A DNA stretch of 64,000 nucleotides. It comes from Saprospiraceae bacterium (GTDB lineage Bacteria; Bacteroidota; Bacteroidia; Chitinophagales; Saprospiraceae). A model generated the notes under the pieces. That model saw only the letters and a list, made by a program, of their open reading frames with translations. It was not told the origin of the DNA and made no database searches. Both the position numbers and the translations under genes were made by a program. Positions 28,988-38,308 of this stretch are shown here, one piece after another (positions within the stretch are counted from its first letter, which is position 1; the number at the start of each line of letters is the position of its first letter). Location of the stretch: positions 18,453 through 82,452 of the forward strand of contig JAHDBJ010000019.1 of the NCBI GenBank assembly GCA_020630435.1, written 5' to 3'.

Positions 28988-31900
28988 CTAACGAAGAATC
29001 ATCATCTTACCAAATCCATTTTTAAAATATTGATTGGTATTGGTGTCATACTTTTCATACTCTGCATCATCTTTTCGTGTAACAACTCTATACAAGTACA
29101 CCCCATTTGCCAGTTTATCTCCATACTCATCTGTACCATTCCACTTGAATTCCGTCATATTATTTCCAACCTTAATTGGTCCTAACTCGTCCATTGTAAT
29201 TTCTCGAATGATTTTTCCTGATACTGTCATAATCTGTATTTTCATATAATCAGGCACAGACTCTCCTGTTAATGTAAATACAAATTGGGTAGAAGTTGAG
29301 AAGGGATTTGGATAATTTAATACATTAGAAACCGATGTTTTTGTAATAATTTCGAAATCGACTCTATATTCAACTTCACCTGATTTATTCCCTGCAGCAT
29401 CTTCTGCTCTTACAACTAATTGATAAACACCATCTTCTAGTAAATCAGGATTAAATTCCATCCTTGCTTTATTATCACCTCCTATACTTGCAGGATAGAA
29501 AGATAATATATTACCATCCACTTCATACTCTACTAGTTCTTCCTCTACATCAGGAAATCTTAAAAACACCCTAAACAATGATGTATCAGACAATAATAGA
29601 TAATCATTATCATCTAATAAGGTCATTATAATTTCAGGTTTAGAAGAAACAATATCTCCATCCATAATATGAACACCATCGAAAGTTACATCTAAGATTG
29701 GATTACGATCATCTTTTACAACAAAAAACTCTTTAACTGCAATATTATTAATATGAGTTAATTCAGCTTGATCATCATTAGGGTTCATATCAATAATAAA
29801 TTGATTCTCTCCTAATAAACTTACTGTACTATATTCTAATTTAGCAATTGTAGAATTCCCTGCTCTTAAAGGAGCACCTCTTTCTAAAATATTAATAGGT
29901 TGTCCTCCCTGATTTACAATAGTATACTTAATTAGTAAACTATCCATATCAGAATCACTAATATTATCTATCTGCATTTCAAACTTAAGAGGTTCTCCTT
30001 GATAAAGTGTATCTTTATCAAAAACAAAAAGTTGATTAGGAACAAGTGCTGCTTCTGGAACTCGATCATATAACACTCTCCAGAAATTTAATTGTGGCAT
30101 TGTTCTATAGGTGAGATCTGAAGATATAAGTCTTAATCTTATATAAGGATATTGATTCGCATCTATCCCTGTAAGAGCATGATCAAAATCACCCGCCAAA
30201 ACTGTCTTTATAACAGATTCGTTTTCATCATTATCTATTCCTATTACCTCTATTTTTACATCATCTGTAGCAGAATCATAATCTCCTAATTCCCAAACTA
30301 AGGATTCCCATTTCTTAGCTGGACCGATAACTGTTGACTCTAAAGAACCATTATTCCAAAAACCTTCAATAAGATAATTTCCTTCTAATAAAACAACTAC
30401 TGAGTCTGCTACTAATTCCTTAGTTCCTTCAAAACTTGGATTTCCTTTCTGATAAAAGTAGGAGTATGGTCTAGGATTTCCTACAAGACTTCTAATTTGG
30501 GTTGCACCATTAGCTTCTAAAACTTGGAAAAGATTTGAATTATAACTTATAGAATCTTCTCCCCATGATTCAGGAAGGTAATCCATATACCCTTTGCCAG
30601 CCTCAAAGATGACATAACTACCATCAGGAATAATATTCTCTAAAAGATTAATTGCATCTTGTCTCCCCTGTACTTCTTGCGTATTGTATGGAAAAAAGTT
30701 TAATTCTGGTTCTCCTCCTGTAGTATAATGGCTACCATATAATCCTTGTGAACCTCCTATATTTTGATTTTTCCATGCTTCAAGGCTATACTGATCAAAA
30801 ACTACAATATTAATTCCAGGAGGAGCAAACCACCAAAAATTAAGCCTTATATTATTATGAAAGAGTGAAATACTAGCATTTGGGAATCCATTATCTCCTG
30901 TACCAAATGGTCCTGTATAGTTCTTAATTTCTGCTTCATTTCTAGAAAAGTTAAATATTCTTTGTTGGTTAATTTCAACATTGTCAAAATTATCTTTTTG
31001 ATATTGATAATAATGAGACTGATTCCAACCTTTAGATGCTCCATCCAAATAAACAAATGAACGGTTGTTCCATTTAAATCCATTTCCTTCTGTTAAGGTG
31101 CTATCAATACTAACTCTCCAATAATAGACTGTATTATTGATAGCCTCTATACTAGGTTCCCATTTTAGAAGACCTCCTGATTGTGTTATAACTTCAGATG
31201 TAAATAAAGGACTATCAAAAGTTTCAGTAGTATCAATTTGGATATAATAATTTTGTGTACTTTCTAATGTATTGACAGTAGATGCTTTCAATACAAAAGA
31301 AGGAGTTGACTCAATTCCAAAATTTGTTGGTGCCATTGGTAAAATATCATTAGAAACAACATAGAATGGAATAGAATAACGATTGTTTTGTTCTGCTAAA
31401 GGATCTGGTCTTTCCAAAACTACATCTTCTGAATCAACAAATAGATGAATCTTATTTAATCCAATAATCGTTTTATCTAATAATGGGATGGTAACCATAA
31501 CTGTATCTTCAAATGTTGGTGCTTTGAACTTATAATTATCAACAAATTGGATACTTCCATTTGGATACTCATGTTCAACTTTCAATGTAATTGAATCTGT
31601 AACTACTGAACCAATATTAGTAACCGTACAAGTTAATTTAAAACTATCTTGGCTTGTATTTACTAAAGAAGAACTCAAATAAGTTTTATCTTTATCTATT
31701 ATATAGTCTGCGCCTATATGTGAATTGAGTTTTATTGCTGGATCTCCATGAAGAATAAGTACTTGTTTCAATTGTTTTGCGTAAAAACTACTAGAAAGTG
31801 TAAAATCTTCAATAGTTGCTTTTATAATATCTCCCAATCTATCCCCATAATTATCTTTAGATATCTTTTTATAGATTTCTAAACCATAAGCACTCAAATT

Positions 31901-34006
31901 TCCTAATGTTGTTTCCCAAGTAGCTCCTAAAAATGCAATTGCCCCTTTATCTTCAACCAATACCCAGTCTTCAGCTAAGGTAATGGCTTCTTCAAACATT
32001 CTATTGGTATGACAACCAATAGCATAAATAAATGGATATTTTCCTTTATTATCATAGTCTTGAGGATCTCCTAAATCAAAATCAAGAGTTGTGGGTGCAG
32101 AGTGTCCAAAGAAAGAAATTATTGATACACCATTATCAATTGTATTTTTAAATAATTCGTCTTGTCCTTGAACAACATCTGTACTTGTTTTATAAAATGA
32201 GATAACATTTGCACCAAATTCATCTTCCACAATAATATCTTCTAAGGCTTCTAATCTTCCCCTTACTGTATTCTGAATTGCAATATCTCCTCCCCCTAAA
32301 TGCATTACATTTTTCATCCAGGATTTATCTTCAATTGTTTGAGGGGTATTAATTAATGTGTTTTCATATTCAAGAACTTTATCATAATATAGTTTGACAT
32401 GTTCTGGAGTACGAGCAGCCAATCTACCAATAGGTATTTTTGGAATATCATCATAATTACTTGTAGCAAAAAGGTGATCCGATTGAGGCGTACCAAAACC
32501 AGGAACAAAATGCCAATCTTTCCACTCTTCATATTGATACCGAACATTCAAATATCTCATACCTTTACCAATAATAAATAAGTACTTTGTATCCCAATTT
32601 TTAATAGCATAGTGTACAAAATTTCGCATAGAGATTTCATGGAAATCAATACCATAAGCAAATTGATCATAAAGTTGATTAACATCTACTACAATAGGAT
32701 TGAATCCTCCTCCTAGTGGTGTAGCTCTATAATCTGCATATTGTTGAACATAATTATCATTACCATATAGTAAGGGATGACTCACTATAACATAATCATG
32801 TTTGAATTGACGGTAGTCTACAAAATTTCTCTTTTCAATTCCTTCTAGTGGACGATAAAAATCTCCCCTTAAAAGAACGAGTTCTCGATCTTCTAATGAT
32901 TCTGGCAGTCTAACCTTAACCAATGCATCTGTAGCATCATACATTGTTTCTATCCTAATATCATTTGTAAAATCATATAGAACAGGATTTAGTCCATTTG
33001 TATTAAAATTGGAAATCTCTAAATATTTGTCTCCTGTACTACCTTCCAATTTGAAAAAGAATATAGAATCATTTGTAAAATCAAATACCCTTGGATACTC
33101 TAAAGAATACTTAATCAAAGCATGTTTATCATCAGCAGAGTAATTCCCTTTCAAATCAACTCTATTTGTTGCTTTTAAGGTTGATGCAGGTTGCTTGAAC
33201 TCATAATGTTTAATCGCCCAACCATTATGAGATTCGGTAAGAACACTATTGGTATTCCAAAGTATTTCAACATCATGATTCCCCCCTTCTGTATAAATAC
33301 TTGTTTTAAATGTCGCATCTGGCCCTGTAGAATAAATGATAGAAGGATGTGTTCTTGCTCGAACAATATTACTTACTGCTAACCTTCTATTACTAGGACC
33401 TTCTCCTACTCCAAATTGACAAGAATGAGAGCCTCCTGCACCTGTTTCTGATTCTCCCCACCGCCATTGATTGAAATATACTTCTGATATTGTATGCATA
33501 CAATATTCTTCCTTAGCAGGAGCTCCTGAGAGGTTGTTGTTTTGGGTGATAATCCTTTTAGGTGTAACCGAATTATCTAATCGCCATGTTAGAAAATATG
33601 CTGCAGTAGCATTAAAAAGACACCAGTCTGGATTAGTATGTTCCCCTGGTTTATACAAAAATTTATCTATCTCTCCTCTGGCCTGTTCTCCATAAAATTC
33701 AATATAATCGCCTGTCCCAAATGTTCCAGAGGTTGAAACATAAATAGGGATTTCTTCTCCTAATTTCATCATTTGGAAGTCCTCCCCTTTAGGTGCATTT
33801 GCTCCTGAGAAAACACCCACTTGTACTAAATCATTATAGGTAAGTCTATAAAACCCATCTATAGAAACTGGAATTTTATAATATTCTTGTTCATAATTTA
33901 TCCATTCATTCCCATATAATGTATCTACACCCACAACCATCTGTCCAAACATTGAAGTTGAAAACAACCATGTAGAAAAGATGAATAAAATAATTCTTAA
34001 ATTCAT
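28988..34006 (-). CDS. porU2: C25 (gingipain-fold) protein with T9SS sorting domain, PorU2-like
   Basis: 1672 residues with a signal peptide (cleavage after SMFGQ, about 22). A caspase-like C25 domain spans about 420-790, with His635 (FFGHSA) and Cys665 (AIGCHTN) as a complete catalytic dyad. Several beta-sandwich modules follow, and a type A T9SS sorting domain at about 1575-1672 (NYPNPF; GDKLANGVYLYRV). Length and layout fit the group called PorU2, related to the PorU sortase that attaches T9SS cargo to A-LPS. A secreted gingipain-like protease is the alternative. It has its own terminator at 28907-28943. Confidence 0.82.
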   Translation of the reverse strand: MNLRIILFIFSTWLFSTSMFGQMVVGVDTLYGNEWINYEQEYYKIPVSIDGFYRLTYNDLVQVGVFSGANAPKGEDFQMMKLGEEIPIYVSTSGTFGTGDYIEFYGEQARGEIDKFLYKPGEHTNPDWCLFNATAAYFLTWRLDNSVTPKRIITQNNNLSGAPAKEEYCMHTISEVYFNQWRWGESETGAGGSHSCQFGVGEGPSNRRLAVSNIVRARTHPSIIYSTGPDATFKTSIYTEGGNHDVEILWNTNSVLTESHNGWAIKHYEFKQPASTLKATNRVDLKGNYSADDKHALIKYSLEYPRVFDFTNDSIFFFKLEGSTGDKYLEISNFNTNGLNPVLYDFTNDIRIETMYDATDALVKVRLPESLEDRELVLLRGDFYRPLEGIEKRNFVDYRQFKHDYVIVSHPLLYGNDNYVQQYADYRATPLGGGFNPIVVDVNQLYDQFAYGIDFHEISMRNFVHYAIKNWDTKYLFIIGKGMRYLNVRYQYEEWKDWHFVPGFGTPQSDHLFATSNYDDIPKIPIGRLAARTPEHVKLYYDKVLEYENTLINTPQTIEDKSWMKNVMHLGGGDIAIQNTVRGRLEALEDIIVEDEFGANVISFYKTSTDVVQGQDELFKNTIDNGVSIISFFGHSAPTTLDFDLGDPQDYDNKGKYPFIYAIGCHTNRMFEEAITLAEDWVLVEDKGAIAFLGATWETTLGNLSAYGLEIYKKISKDNYGDRLGDIIKATIEDFTLSSSFYAKQLKQVLILHGDPAIKLNSHIGADYIIDKDKTYLSSSLVNTSQDSFKLTCTVTNIGSVVTDSITLKVEHEYPNGSIQFVDNYKFKAPTFEDTVMVTIPLLDKTIIGLNKIHLFVDSEDVVLERPDPLAEQNNRYSIPFYVVSNDILPMAPTNFGIESTPSFVLKASTVNTLESTQNYYIQIDTTETFDSPLFTSEVITQSGGLLKWEPSIEAINNTVYYWRVSIDSTLTEGNGFKWNNRSFVYLDGASKGWNQSHYYQYQKDNFDNVEINQQRIFNFSRNEAEIKNYTGPFGTGDNGFPNASISLFHNNIRLNFWWFAPPGINIVVFDQYSLEAWKNQNIGGSQGLYGSHYTTGGEPELNFFPYNTQEVQGRQDAINLLENIIPDGSYVIFEAGKGYMDYLPESWGEDSISYNSNLFQVLEANGATQIRSLVGNPRPYSYFYQKGNPSFEGTKELVADSVVVLLEGNYLIEGFWNNGSLESTVIGPAKKWESLVWELGDYDSATDDVKIEVIGIDNDENESVIKTVLAGDFDHALTGIDANQYPYIRLRLISSDLTYRTMPQLNFWRVLYDRVPEAALVPNQLFVFDKDTLYQGEPLKFEMQIDNISDSDMDSLLIKYTIVNQGGQPINILERGAPLRAGNSTIAKLEYSTVSLLGENQFIIDMNPNDDQAELTHINNIAVKEFFVVKDDRNPILDVTFDGVHIMDGDIVSSKPEIIMTLLDDNDYLLLSDTSLFRVFLRFPDVEEELVEYEVDGNILSFYPASIGGDNKARMEFNPDLLEDGVYQLVVRAEDAAGNKSGEVEYRVDFEIITKTSVSNVLNYPNPFSTSTQFVFTLTGESVPDYMKIQIMTVSGKIIREITMDELGPIKVGNNMTEFKWNGTDEYGDKLANGVYLYRVVTRKDDAEYEKYDTNTNQYFKNGFGKMMILR

Positions 34007-34092
34007 AACTTGAAGATTTAATATTGTTCTAAAAACATTTACGAAAAATTGCAGAATATGTTCGATAACAGTTTTTAGATTCTATATTTGTC

Positions 34093-34124
34093 TTGTCACA
34101 GAAATGACAATTGAAGTATATTTG
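34093..34124 (+). promoter_or_regulatory. Candidate plus-strand promoter
   Basis: TTG at 34093-34095, 21 bp, then TATATTTG at 34117-34124, matching the Bacteroidota TTG/TAnnTTTG promoter. Another TATATTTG is at 34083-34090. Either would give a leader of more than 200 nt for the gene at 34365, through the palindrome at 34147-34175. Confidence 0.45.
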
Positions 34125-34125
34125 A

Positions 34126-34133
34126 CAAAAGTA
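34126..34133 (-). promoter_or_regulatory. Candidate minus-strand -7 box for the C25 gene
   Basis: On the minus strand the bases read TACTTTTG, a TAnnTTTG match 120 bp before the C25 start. No -33 TTG is visible at the expected distance. The palindrome at 34147-34175 would cover the -33 area, so a factor bound there could block this promoter. Confidence 0.35.
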
Positions 34134-34146
34134 TTAACGAAATCTT

Positions 34147-34175
34147 AACTTTTTAAGTATAATACTTAAAAAGTT
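34147..34175. repeat. 14-bp perfect inverted repeat in a divergent promoter
   Basis: Arms AACTTTTTAAGTAT and ATACTTAAAAAGTT around a single A. It is followed by a T-rich run on the plus strand (TCTTTTT), so it could be an attenuator for the plus transcript, but its place between two divergent genes suggests an operator. Confidence 0.6.
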
Positions 34176-34364
34176 TCTTTTTAGTCAATACCAAGACAAT
34201 CTATACTAAATTAGTAGATTATATTTTGTTGTAATAGTCATAAAAGTTGAACAAAAATAAAAAAATGTAATATGGAAACCCTTTTGAACAACTTTAAAAC
34301 ACTTGAAATTATTCAGTACATCTTTACTCTAAACCTCTCTAGTAAAACGATATAACTCATCAAT

Positions 34365-35153
34365 ATGTTGGTTCTTCAGCCTTGCGGAGGATTATGTAAT
34401 CGATTACAAGCAATAGCTTCTGCTTATGCTCTAAGTCTAAAGCTACAAAAACCTTTACACATCATTTGGGAAAAATATCCTTTATTAGATTGTGATTTCC
34501 ATCTTCTTTTCAAAAAGAATCAATCTTTTTCAATAGCAAATACTTCCCAACCACATTGGTTATTTAGGCAGTTCAAAAAACTTGCCAATAATGTTCAGTA
34601 TGAATCTTTTATTTATTTAAAAAAATTTGAACATCTAGTTCTAAACCAATATGATTTCACTCAATTGGACAAATATAATTCTACCTATATTGTAGGATAT
34701 AATAAATTTTATCCGTTTGAAGATTACAATATCTTTCAACCTCTTCCAAAATTACAAAAAAAAATGAATGAACTCTTATCAAATACTGAGAATATTATAG
34801 GTTTACATATAAGACGAACCGATCATATCCATGCTATTCAGTATAGTCAAACTAATTCTTTTATCAATATAGTAAAAAAGGAACTTTCTCTTAATCCAAA
34901 AGTCAAATTCTTTCTAGCAACAGATGATCCTAAAGAAGAGCAATTGTTTAAAAATTTATTTCCCCAAAAAATAATTATAAACTCGAATAAAGATTTTAAC
35001 CGATCTTCTATTAAAGGAATACAAGATGCTGTAGTCGATTTATATACTTTGGCTGCTACGCAAAAAATTTATGGTAGTTATCAAAGTACCTTTTCCGAAA
35101 CTGCCGCAGAAATAAGACAGATTCCACTAGAAATTATAACTTCATCTTCCTAA
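34365..35153 (+). CDS. Fucosyltransferase-like protein (HIRRTD motif)
   Basis: 262 residues. The opening LQPCGGLCNRLQAIASAYAL is the acceptor/GDP loop of the GT11/GT23 and NodZ-like GT-B group, and IGLHIRRTDHIHA is the characteristic peptide I GDP-fucose-binding motif with its essential Arg. SYQSTFSETAAEI corresponds to the third conserved motif. With gmd and fcl at 17113-19159 it is the best candidate user of GDP-L-fucose. It is short for the family, so the acceptor domain is minimal. Confidence 0.75.
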   Translation: MLVLQPCGGLCNRLQAIASAYALSLKLQKPLHIIWEKYPLLDCDFHLLFKKNQSFSIANTSQPHWLFRQFKKLANNVQYESFIYLKKFEHLVLNQYDFTQLDKYNSTYIVGYNKFYPFEDYNIFQPLPKLQKKMNELLSNTENIIGLHIRRTDHIHAIQYSQTNSFINIVKKELSLNPKVKFFLATDDPKEEQLFKNLFPQKIIINSNKDFNRSSIKGIQDAVVDLYTLAATQKIYGSYQSTFSETAAEIRQIPLEIITSSS

Positions 35154-35162
35154 TTTGGTCTT

Positions 35163-36698
35163 ATGTTTCATAATAATGGTAAGGTAATTCTTATAACATT
35201 GATGATGTATTTATTTATGGTATGGTTTTTATTTCCATATTTTAAATATAGTATTGAACCTGATGGTATAGCATACATACAAGTTGCCAAACATTATGTT
35301 AATGGTGATTTTCTCACAGCTATCAATGGATATTGGTCTCCTTTAATATCCTGGTTATTGATACCTTTTATCTACTTGGGACTACCCACCCTATTGAGTT
35401 TTAAAATCTTAAATATTCTTGTTGGTATAGGAGTATTATTCAGTTTTAAAACACTTTTAAAAGATTTGCCCTACCCACTACAGTATATAGGAATTTTTTC
35501 CACAATTCCTTCTACTATATATTTTGTAATACACCTTGCATATCCAGATCTTCTAGCAGTTTGGTTCTTATTAATCTATTTTAATATACTCCATAAAAGA
35601 CAGACTTCAGTAAAACAATCAATCACTCTTGGACTACTCGGAGCTTGTTGTTATGTTGCCAAATACTACTGTTTAGGTTTCTTCATACTGTTTACAAGTT
35701 TATGGTATTTTATTCTATACCTTCCCAACAAAACCTCTTATAAACAACTCTTAAAGAGTTATGGTATTATAATGTTTGTCTTTTGTTTATTGAGTGGTAT
35801 TTGGATAAGTTTATTGAGTCAAAAATATGGTTATTTCACCTTCTCAACAGCAAAACAATATAATCAACAATTGATTTATAAAAGTCAAGAAAAAGGTTAT
35901 CTCCATCATCCTGAAATTTATGATGGGTTTTCTATTCCTACCCATAAGAATAAAATTAGTGCTTGGGAAGATCCGAGTTTCACTACATTTAATAATGTCC
36001 CTTTATTTAGTTTTTTTGATCAATCAAAATTAATTTTAAAAAATACCATAAAACTTTTTTTCTATTTTCTGCCTAGATATAATCTATTTGCTTTTCTCTT
36101 ACTTCCATTAGCTGGTCTAATCCTATATACTCATTTTTATAAAAAAAGTATTCCGAATATCATTCTTGATTTGCTACTCTTTACATTCATTTTTCCTTCT
36201 GGCTATTTATTATTATTTCTTACAGAGCGATATTTAATTATTTATACCTATTTGATAATGGCATTGGGTTTATACCTTTTTGCCCATTTTTTTTATCTTG
36301 AAAACTATTCTAAGTCAAAAAAATGGGCTATTCTTGTAGTTTTTGTCCTAGCACATCTATATTTTCCATTTAAAGGTATAGTTGATAATTTTAATTATTT
36401 TGAAAAACAATATCAACAGGTTAAAGTACTACAACAATTAGATTTGTCTTCTAAAGCCCGAATAGCCTCAAATGATGGTTATTATTTAATGCATTATTAT
36501 GCTTTTCATCTAAATTGGCAGTACGTTGGACAAAGTACTCCTTATAAAACTGAACCTGAATTTCAAAATGCTATTAATAATGCTAATATTGATTATTTTT
36601 TCAATGTTTATGATGGTGTAGATTTTCCTTTTTTAAAAAAATATCCTGTTGTTGGTCATCTAGATTTTCATGATATTCTCATTTATAAAATTCAATAA
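35163..36698 (+). CDS. GT-C-like polytopic membrane protein (paralogue 3)
   Basis: 511 residues with about ten membrane helices. It shares landmarks with the pair at 24718-27863: first loop EPDGIAYIQVAKHYVNGDF and AINGYWSPLISWLLIPF, SAWEDPSF, and a C-terminal FLKKYPVVGHLDF. It is 8 bp before a dolichyl-phosphate-sugar synthase-like gene, which could supply its lipid-linked donor. Function of the family is inferred from topology and context. Confidence 0.65.
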   Translation: MFHNNGKVILITLMMYLFMVWFLFPYFKYSIEPDGIAYIQVAKHYVNGDFLTAINGYWSPLISWLLIPFIYLGLPTLLSFKILNILVGIGVLFSFKTLLKDLPYPLQYIGIFSTIPSTIYFVIHLAYPDLLAVWFLLIYFNILHKRQTSVKQSITLGLLGACCYVAKYYCLGFFILFTSLWYFILYLPNKTSYKQLLKSYGIIMFVFCLLSGIWISLLSQKYGYFTFSTAKQYNQQLIYKSQEKGYLHHPEIYDGFSIPTHKNKISAWEDPSFTTFNNVPLFSFFDQSKLILKNTIKLFFYFLPRYNLFAFLLLPLAGLILYTHFYKKSIPNIILDLLLFTFIFPSGYLLLFLTERYLIIYTYLIMALGLYLFAHFFYLENYSKSKKWAILVVFVLAHLYFPFKGIVDNFNYFEKQYQQVKVLQQLDLSSKARIASNDGYYLMHYYAFHLNWQYVGQSTPYKTEPEFQNAINNANIDYFFNVYDGVDFPFLKKYPVVGHLDFHDILIYKIQ

Positions 36699-36706
36699 GT
36701 CATACC

Positions 36707-37438
36707 ATGTCTCAAAAAGATTATGCTGTTGTGATTCCACTTGCCAATGAGTCAAAACTCTTTGACCAACTGGTTGAGTTGTTGTATGGGGTATTGGATC
36801 AGACGCCAGAAGGTACAATTTATTTTGTAGTTGATAAAGCAACAAAAGACAATACCTTGGAGCTTTGTCAAGCAGTGTCTACTAGAGACACCCGTTTTAT
36901 AACGATCTGGGCTCCTGAAAATAAGAATGTGGTAGATGCTTATCTAAGAGGTTATCAAGAAGCCTACCAAAATGGTCATCAAATAATTATCGAAATGGAT
37001 GGAGGATTATCACATGATCCTAGAAGTATCCCACAATTTGTTGAAGCATTACGAAATGGTTATGAATGTGTTTTTGGTAGTCGATTCCTAGAAGGGGGAA
37101 GTATTGATGGTGGCAATCCTAAACGTCTATTTTTGTCTAGGGGCGGAACGATGCTTTCTAACTTGTTATTGGGTACTTGTTTTAATGACATGACCTCGGG
37201 TTATCAGGGGTATCATGCTGCTATTGTTAAAAATATCCTTGAGTATACGTTACTTTCTAAAGCTCATTTTTATCAAACAGAATTGCGTTATTTATTACGG
37301 CATCGAAACTATTTAGAACTGCCCATCCATTACCAAAACCCTTCTCCAAGTGTTTCGAATTTTGCAATTCGTAATGCCCTCTATGGATTATTTTCCTATT
37401 TCTGGCAACGGATTACTTTTAGGACAAAGCGTCTATAA
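36707..37438 (+). CDS. Family 2 glycosyltransferase, polyprenyl-phosphate sugar synthase-like
   Basis: 243 residues, GT-A fold. The region EMDGGLSHDPRSIPQFVEAL followed by CVFGSRFLEGGSIDGG aligns with the DPM1 pattern MDADxSHxP...GSR; the second Asp of the DxD is Gly here, and the first metal motif reads VVDKATKDNT. Related Bacteroidota proteins show similar changes, so it may define a subgroup. No C-terminal membrane helices. Probable product: a polyprenyl-phosphate sugar for the GT-C proteins nearby. Confidence 0.75.
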   Translation: MSQKDYAVVIPLANESKLFDQLVELLYGVLDQTPEGTIYFVVDKATKDNTLELCQAVSTRDTRFITIWAPENKNVVDAYLRGYQEAYQNGHQIIIEMDGGLSHDPRSIPQFVEALRNGYECVFGSRFLEGGSIDGGNPKRLFLSRGGTMLSNLLLGTCFNDMTSGYQGYHAAIVKNILEYTLLSKAHFYQTELRYLLRHRNYLELPIHYQNPSPSVSNFAIRNALYGLFSYFWQRITFRTKRL

Positions 37439-37457
37439 TTAATCCCGATTCAAGCTT

Positions 37458-37568
37458 TTATTTTTCTATATAAAAAACAAAGAACATAATTAGAAGCACT
37501 AGAATAACAAGATTAATTGTCGTTGCTAATATGAGTCCCCAAGCGATTTCTAAGAGTTGAAATTCCAT
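37458..37568 (-). CDS. Single-helix membrane microprotein
   Basis: 36 residues, start ATG at 37568, 3 bp after the lipoprotein stop. After MEFQLLEIAWG it is one continuous hydrophobic helix (INLVILVLLIMFFVFYI), ending EK. No matching family is recognised. The same first codons recur, broken, after the second lipoprotein copy at 38620, which shows the unit was duplicated. The position right behind a lipoprotein suggests a joint role at the inner membrane. Translation is not proven. Confidence 0.5.
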   Translation of the reverse strand: MEFQLLEIAWGLILATTINLVILVLLIMFFVFYIEK

Positions 37569-37932
37569 GATTTATAGTTCAAGTAAAAGATATACTTTAG
37601 TTGTATCATCTACTATTTCATAATTCAACTCCAATAATTCATTAACCGAGTACGTTCTAACTAATACATTACCTTTAAAAATTTCAATTCTCTTATCTCG
37701 ATCTGCATCAGATTCCTTAATTTTAAACATCCCAAACAAATAACTTGTACCATGTAATTCTGGTTCTATATCTAATTTGAAAATCCCACTACTTTCTTCT
37801 AGGAAAGTTTGACCGTTTCCCCTTATATTAAAATAAACTTCATCATAATTACTAGATAGGGGTTTAAGAAGGATTGTATGGTGACCACTATAACCATGTG
37901 TATTGATACAACTCGTATAACATAAACAAATA
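37557..37932. repeat. Direct repeat copy A (376 bp)
   Basis: Matches 38605-38980 with only two differences that I find by eye (at 37582, Leu to Pro, and one silent change in a Thr codon). It covers the mature part of the small lipoprotein and the start of the following microprotein, but stops inside the signal peptide, where the copies diverge abruptly. Confidence 0.9.
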
Positions 37933-37964
37933 GTAATCAAAAGAATATAATTTTTTATGGACAT
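37572..37964 (-). CDS. Small lipoprotein, copy A
   Basis: 130 residues with signal peptide and lipobox YTS-C (Cys19). The mature part (from INTHGYSGHH) looks like a compact beta-domain (HTILLKPLSSNYDEVYFNI; LVRTYSVNELLELNYEIV). No acidic export signal follows the Cys, so it probably faces the periplasm. I recognise no family. It is nearly identical to copy B at 38620 apart from the signal peptide. Downstream of an M35-like lipoprotein it could be an inhibitor or immunity-type partner (inference only). Confidence 0.7.
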   Translation of the reverse strand: MSIKNYILLITICLCYTSCINTHGYSGHHTILLKPLSSNYDEVYFNIRGNGQTFLEESSGIFKLDIEPELHGTSYLFGMFKIKESDADRDKRIEIFKGNVLVRTYSVNELLELNYEIVDDTTKVYLLLEL

Positions 37965-37967
37965 AAA

Positions 37968-38185
37968 CTAATTATTAATCCTAAACTCCTTACTTACAAA
38001 AAAAATCCTCTTTATCTTCTTCTGATTATTAGAAAGTCCTTCCCAAAATATCTTGTCAATATTCTCTGTATCTTTTAAGAGATCCTTTTCACTAACTGCT
38101 TCTTTCAAAGAATTGTATTTTTTAGGGAAACACAGGAAGTTAACAACATGAAGAAAAAGGCAAATATGGGTAGTCTTCTTTTCAT
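37968..38185 (-). pseudogene. Frameshifted small lipoprotein
   Basis: From ATG at 38185 the frame gives a clear lipoprotein signal (MKRRLPIFAFFFMLLTSC), then stops after eight more residues. Past a run of six A (about 38128-38133) another frame stays open for about 50 residues (YNSLKEAVSEKDLLKDTENI...FRINN) to the TAG at 37968-37970. The span is 218 bp, one base from a multiple of three, so a single indel in the A-run explains it. It may be a real pseudogene, a phase-variable gene or a sequencing error. It ends 3 bp before copy A starts. Confidence 0.5.
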
Positions 38186-38213
38186 AGTTTTTGATTTGTT
38201 TCTAGCAAAATAG

Positions 38214-38253
38214 TAGAACTATTCCATAGTATAGTTACTATAGAATAGCTCTA
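38214..38253. repeat. Long hairpin between microprotein and broken lipoprotein
   Basis: A stem of about 19 bp with two mismatches, core CTATTCCATAGTA against TACTATAGAATAG, loop TAGT. It follows the microprotein gene on the minus strand, so it may be a terminator or RNA stabiliser; the T-run after it is short. Confidence 0.45.
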
Positions 38254-38308
38254 AATTTATAAGTACAATCTTCTGTTTTATTCTGCTGTGTAGAATCTTA
38301 CTGATTCA

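Larger units (their letters stand above)
34007..34364. other. Divergent regulatory gap, no gene seen
   Basis: 358 bp between the divergent C25 gene and the fucosyltransferase-like gene. No open frame of note. It contains candidate promoters in both directions (34083-34133) and a long palindrome at 34147-34175. The remainder, about 34180-34364, is plain AT-rich sequence in which I see nothing specific. Confidence 0.6.
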
